Shown one piece after another: positions 6,402 to 8,748 of a stretch of 8,748 bases of DNA; the stretch's first letter is position 1, and each line of letters begins with the position of its first letter. A model generated the notes under the pieces. It worked only from the letters and a program-made list of their open reading frames with translations, ran no database searches and was not told where the DNA came from. The translations under genes and the position numbers were made by a program. The stretch is from the NCBI GenBank assembly GCA_009775375.1, contig VSPO01000129.1:1-8748 (forward strand), in the 5' to 3' direction. The stretch is from Muribaculaceae bacterium (GTDB lineage Bacteria; Bacteroidota; Bacteroidia; Bacteroidales; Muribaculaceae).

Positions 6402-8558
6402 ATGAAGATTTATAAAACTGACGAAATTAAAAACATCGCCCTTCTCGGATCAAAGGGCTCGGGAAAAACCACACTTGCAGAGTCGATGCTCTATGAGTGT
6501 GGAGTGATAAAACGTCGTGGCACAGTATTGGCAGGGAACACTGTTTCCGACTATTTTCCAGTGGAAAAAGAATATGGCTACTCGGTGTTCTCAACCGTAT
6601 TCAATGCAGAATTCAATGGAAAGAAGCTCAACGTGATAGATTGCCCGGGAGCTGATGATTTCGTTGGCAATTCCTATACGGCACTCGGAGTCTGCGACAC
6701 GGGCGTGATTGTGATAGATTCCAACTACGGCGTGGAGGTCGGGACACAGAATATATTCCGCACCACGGGCGTACTGAAGAAGCCCATCGTCTTCGCTCTC
6801 AACCAAATTGACGGAGAAAAGGCAGACTACGAAAATGTCATCGAACAGCTACACGAGCATTTCGGGCAGAAGGTGGTGCAAGTGCAATATCCTTTGGAAT
6901 GCGGCCCCGGATTCCATTCAATGATCGACGTGCTTCTCATGAAGAAATATGAGTGGGGTCCTGACGGCGGAGTTCCGACTATTTCTGAAATACCGGAGGA
7001 TCAGCTTGAAAGAGCCAACGAGCTCCACAATGCCCTCGTGGAAGCAGCGGCAGAGAACGACGAGACCCTGATGGACAAATATTTCGAGCAAGGACATCTG
7101 ACGGAAGACGAGATGCGCGAAGGCATCAGAAAAGGGATGATCGACCGCAGCATATATCCCGTCTTCATTGTCAGCGCAGCGAAAGACATGGCCGTCAGGA
7201 GGATGATGGAATTCCTCGGCAACGTATGTCCTTTCGTATCCGACATGCCCGCGCCGGAGACAATCAACGGCGAGATAGTGGAGCCAGACAGCAACGGGCC
7301 TCTGTCAGTCTTCTTTTTCAAGACATCCGTGGAACCACATATCGGCGAGGTGTCATATTTCAAAGTCATGAGCGGCACACTCAAAGCCGGCGACGATCTT
7401 GAGAACGTCTCCCGTGGCGGAAAGGAACGACTTGCACAGATTTTCACGGTGTGCGGACAGATGAGAAACCCCATCGACCAGCTTATGGCAGGCGACATAG
7501 GAGCAGCCGTAAAACTGAAAGACGTGCGAACGGGCAATACGCTGAACGCCAAAGGATGCGATTATCAATTTGATTTCATCAAGTATCCGGCTCCCAAATT
7601 TATCAGGGCCATCAAACCCGCCACCGAAAGCGATGCAGAAAAACTCATGGGCATTCTGACCCGTATGCATGAAGAGGATCCGACATGGATAATCGAGCAA
7701 AGCAAGGAACTGAAGCAGACGCTCGTCAAGGGACAGGGCGAATTCCACCTCCGCACCCTCAAATGGAGAATCGAGAACAACGACAAGCTCCCCATGGAAT
7801 ATCTTGAGCCCAAGATTCCATACCGCGAGACAATCACCAAAGCCGCGCGTGCTGACTATCGCCACAAGAAGCAATCGGGAGGCTCCGGACAATTCGGCGA
7901 AGTGCATCTGATCATAGAGCCGTATGCCGAAGGAATGCCGGAACCCGATACGTATAAATTCGGCAATCAAGAGTATAAGCTCAACGTCCGCGACAAACAG
8001 GAAATTCCTTTGGAATGGGGAGGCAAGCTCGTGGTCTACAACTGCATCGTGGGCGGAGCAATTGATGCACGCTTCATTCCAGCTATCGTGAAGGGACTGA
8101 TGGACCGCATGGAGCAAGGTCCTCTTACAGGATCATACGCCCGCGACGTCAGGGTAATGATCTACGACGGCAAGATGCACCCGGTTGATTCAAATGAGAT
8201 TTCGTTCCGTCTGGCAGGAAGAAACGCTTTCTCACAGGCATTCAAGAACGCCAATCCCAAGATTCTCGAACCAGTGTATGACGTGGAGGTTTACACTCCG
8301 GGCGACACAATGGGAGACGTCATGAGCGACCTTCAAGGACGCCGAGCCATAATCATGGGCATGGAAAGCGACAACGGCATTGAGAAACTCAATGCCAAGG
8401 TTCCTTTGAAGGAGATGTCGTCTTATTCAACCTCACTGAGCTCCATCACAGGAGGACGCAGCTCGTTTACAATGCAATTCGCATCCTACGAACTTGTGCC
8501 CGGAGACGTGCAGGAGAAGCTTCTCAAAGAATACGCAGAAACACAAGAGGAGGACTAA
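6402..8558 (+). CDS. fusA2: EF-G paralog (EF-G2), altered GTPase centre
   Basis: Ribosomal translocase paralog of EF-G, 718 residues. A GTG at 6363 would add 13 residues, but family proteins begin MK(I/V)YKT(D/N)EIKNIALLG, so the ATG at 6402 is chosen. The G domain keeps the P-loop GSKGSGKT (16-23), NQID as G4 (134-137) and a possible G5 SAA (258-260). Switch I reads EKEYGYSV (55-62) where EF-G has (Q)ERGITI, so the invariant Thr is Ser61. Switch II reads DCPGADDF (80-87) for DTPGHVDF, so the catalytic His is Ala84. Domains II, III, IV and V follow. Domain IV has QSGGSGQFGEV (491-501) and MHPVDSNE (592-599), with tip His593 retained. About 25 residues (521-546) are inserted in domain IV relative to E. 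coli EF-G. No rpsL, rpsG or rpsJ flank it, unlike the str-operon fusA. Bacteroides EF-G2 is reported to translocate without GTP hydrolysis in starvation and to be controlled by the Cur regulator; the same role here is inferred. Confidence 0.93.
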   Translation: MKIYKTDEIKNIALLGSKGSGKTTLAESMLYECGVIKRRGTVLAGNTVSDYFPVEKEYGYSVFSTVFNAEFNGKKLNVIDCPGADDFVGNSYTALGVCDTGVIVIDSNYGVEVGTQNIFRTTGVLKKPIVFALNQIDGEKADYENVIEQLHEHFGQKVVQVQYPLECGPGFHSMIDVLLMKKYEWGPDGGVPTISEIPEDQLERANELHNALVEAAAENDETLMDKYFEQGHLTEDEMREGIRKGMIDRSIYPVFIVSAAKDMAVRRMMEFLGNVCPFVSDMPAPETINGEIVEPDSNGPLSVFFFKTSVEPHIGEVSYFKVMSGTLKAGDDLENVSRGGKERLAQIFTVCGQMRNPIDQLMAGDIGAAVKLKDVRTGNTLNAKGCDYQFDFIKYPAPKFIRAIKPATESDAEKLMGILTRMHEEDPTWIIEQSKELKQTLVKGQGEFHLRTLKWRIENNDKLPMEYLEPKIPYRETITKAARADYRHKKQSGGSGQFGEVHLIIEPYAEGMPEPDTYKFGNQEYKLNVRDKQEIPLEWGGKLVVYNCIVGGAIDARFIPAIVKGLMDRMEQGPLTGSYARDVRVMIYDGKMHPVDSNEISFRLAGRNAFSQAFKNANPKILEPVYDVEVYTPGDTMGDVMSDLQGRRAIIMGMESDNGIEKLNAKVPLKEMSSYSTSLSSITGGRSSFTMQFASYELVPGDVQEKLLKEYAETQEED

Positions 8559-8620
8559 GAGTGTCGTCGGACATCGACATACCTTAACACTTACTTATTG
8601 CTACTCAAACACTAACTATT

Positions 8621-8662
8621 TATCGGGGCGGCCAGAGCGAATTGGCCTCCCCGATATTTTTT
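8621..8662 (+). terminator. Rho-independent terminator of fusA2
   Basis: The stem TATCGGGGCGGCCA (8621-8634) pairs with TGGCCTCCCCGATA (8643-8656) with a single C/T mismatch (8629/8648) and an 8-nt loop. It is followed by TTTTTT (8657-8662). It lies 62 nt past the fusA2 stop. The strong GC stem and U-tract indicate that fusA2 is a monocistronic unit. Confidence 0.9.
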
Positions 8663-8748
8663 AGGAAAGCGCTAAGAGATTGTCTAAAAATTAGTGCGAA
8701 ATAATGTTATTAGGCATAACAAACCCTCAATCAGAGTGTTGAAGGAGA
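8663..8748. other. Non-coding tail with small inverted repeats
   Basis: No open frame of note is visible. TGTTAT (8705-8710) and ATAACA (8716-8721) form a perfect 6-bp inverted repeat with a 5-nt spacer. GCGCTAA (8669-8675) and TTAGTGC (8691-8697) can pair with one G-U wobble. The window ends in GAAGGAGA (8741-8748), which resembles a Shine-Dalgarno sequence, so a gene may begin just beyond the edge. This is probably an upstream regulatory region for that gene, but no clear -33/-7 pair is seen. Confidence 0.35.

Noticed and set aside
7353..8117. 254-codon minus-strand open frame inside fusA2
   Set aside because: It is opposite the conserved EF-G domains II-IV, and its translation resembles no family I know.
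8676..8721. GAGATTGTCTAAAAATTAG-like sequence suggesting an insertion-sequence end
   Set aside because: No transposase fragment, partner terminal repeat or target duplication lies in the window; resemblance to IS ends is only an impression.

Overview
The window looks like a chromosomal segment of a Bacteroidota bacterium, most likely order Bacteroidales (Bacteroides/Muribaculaceae-like gut anaerobe). The reasons are a type III glutamine synthetase, LL-diaminopimelate aminotransferase in place of the succinylase or acetylase lysine route, a Bacteroidales-type EF-G paralog, absence of obvious Shine-Dalgarno sequences, and one textbook Bacteroidota sigma-ABfr promoter (TTTG, 19 nt, TAATTTTG). 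The family-level assignment is inference only.

Layout. Positions 1-427 hold no convincing gene. They contain a GC-rich repeat-dense patch (two diverged copies of a ~62-nt hairpin-bearing unit) and a perfect 18-bp inverted repeat that can act as a bidirectional terminator. On the minus strand follows a compact three-gene operon, read right to left: dapF (3905-4777), dapL (2620-3864) and the type III glutamine synthetase glnN (428-2614). Gaps between the genes are 40 and 5 nt. The promoter lies at 4850-4880 and the terminator at 323-369. Upstream of it, also on the minus strand, is hemW (5003-6172), a radical-SAM heme chaperone family protein. Divergent from hemW, after a 229-nt AT-rich intergenic region with two inverted repeats, is fusA2 on the plus strand (6402-8558), an EF-G paralog. 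It ends in a strong rho-independent terminator (8621-8662). The last 85 nt are non-coding as far as can be seen.

How it works together. DapL (glutamate-dependent amination of tetrahydrodipicolinate to LL-DAP) and DapF (LL-DAP to meso-DAP) catalyse successive steps toward peptidoglycan meso-DAP and lysine, and GSIII assimilates ammonium into glutamine. The operon therefore joins nitrogen assimilation to a glutamate-consuming wall and lysine pathway. fusA2 is the most interesting gene. It keeps the P-loop and the domain IV tip but has lost the switch II catalytic His (DCPGA instead of DTPGH) and has an altered switch I (YGYS for RGIT). It also carries a ~25-residue insertion in domain IV. This fits the Bacteroides EF-G2 type described as supporting translocation without GTP hydrolysis during starvation. 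No mobile element, CRISPR array, tRNA or rRNA was recognised, and I see no wholly new multi-gene system.
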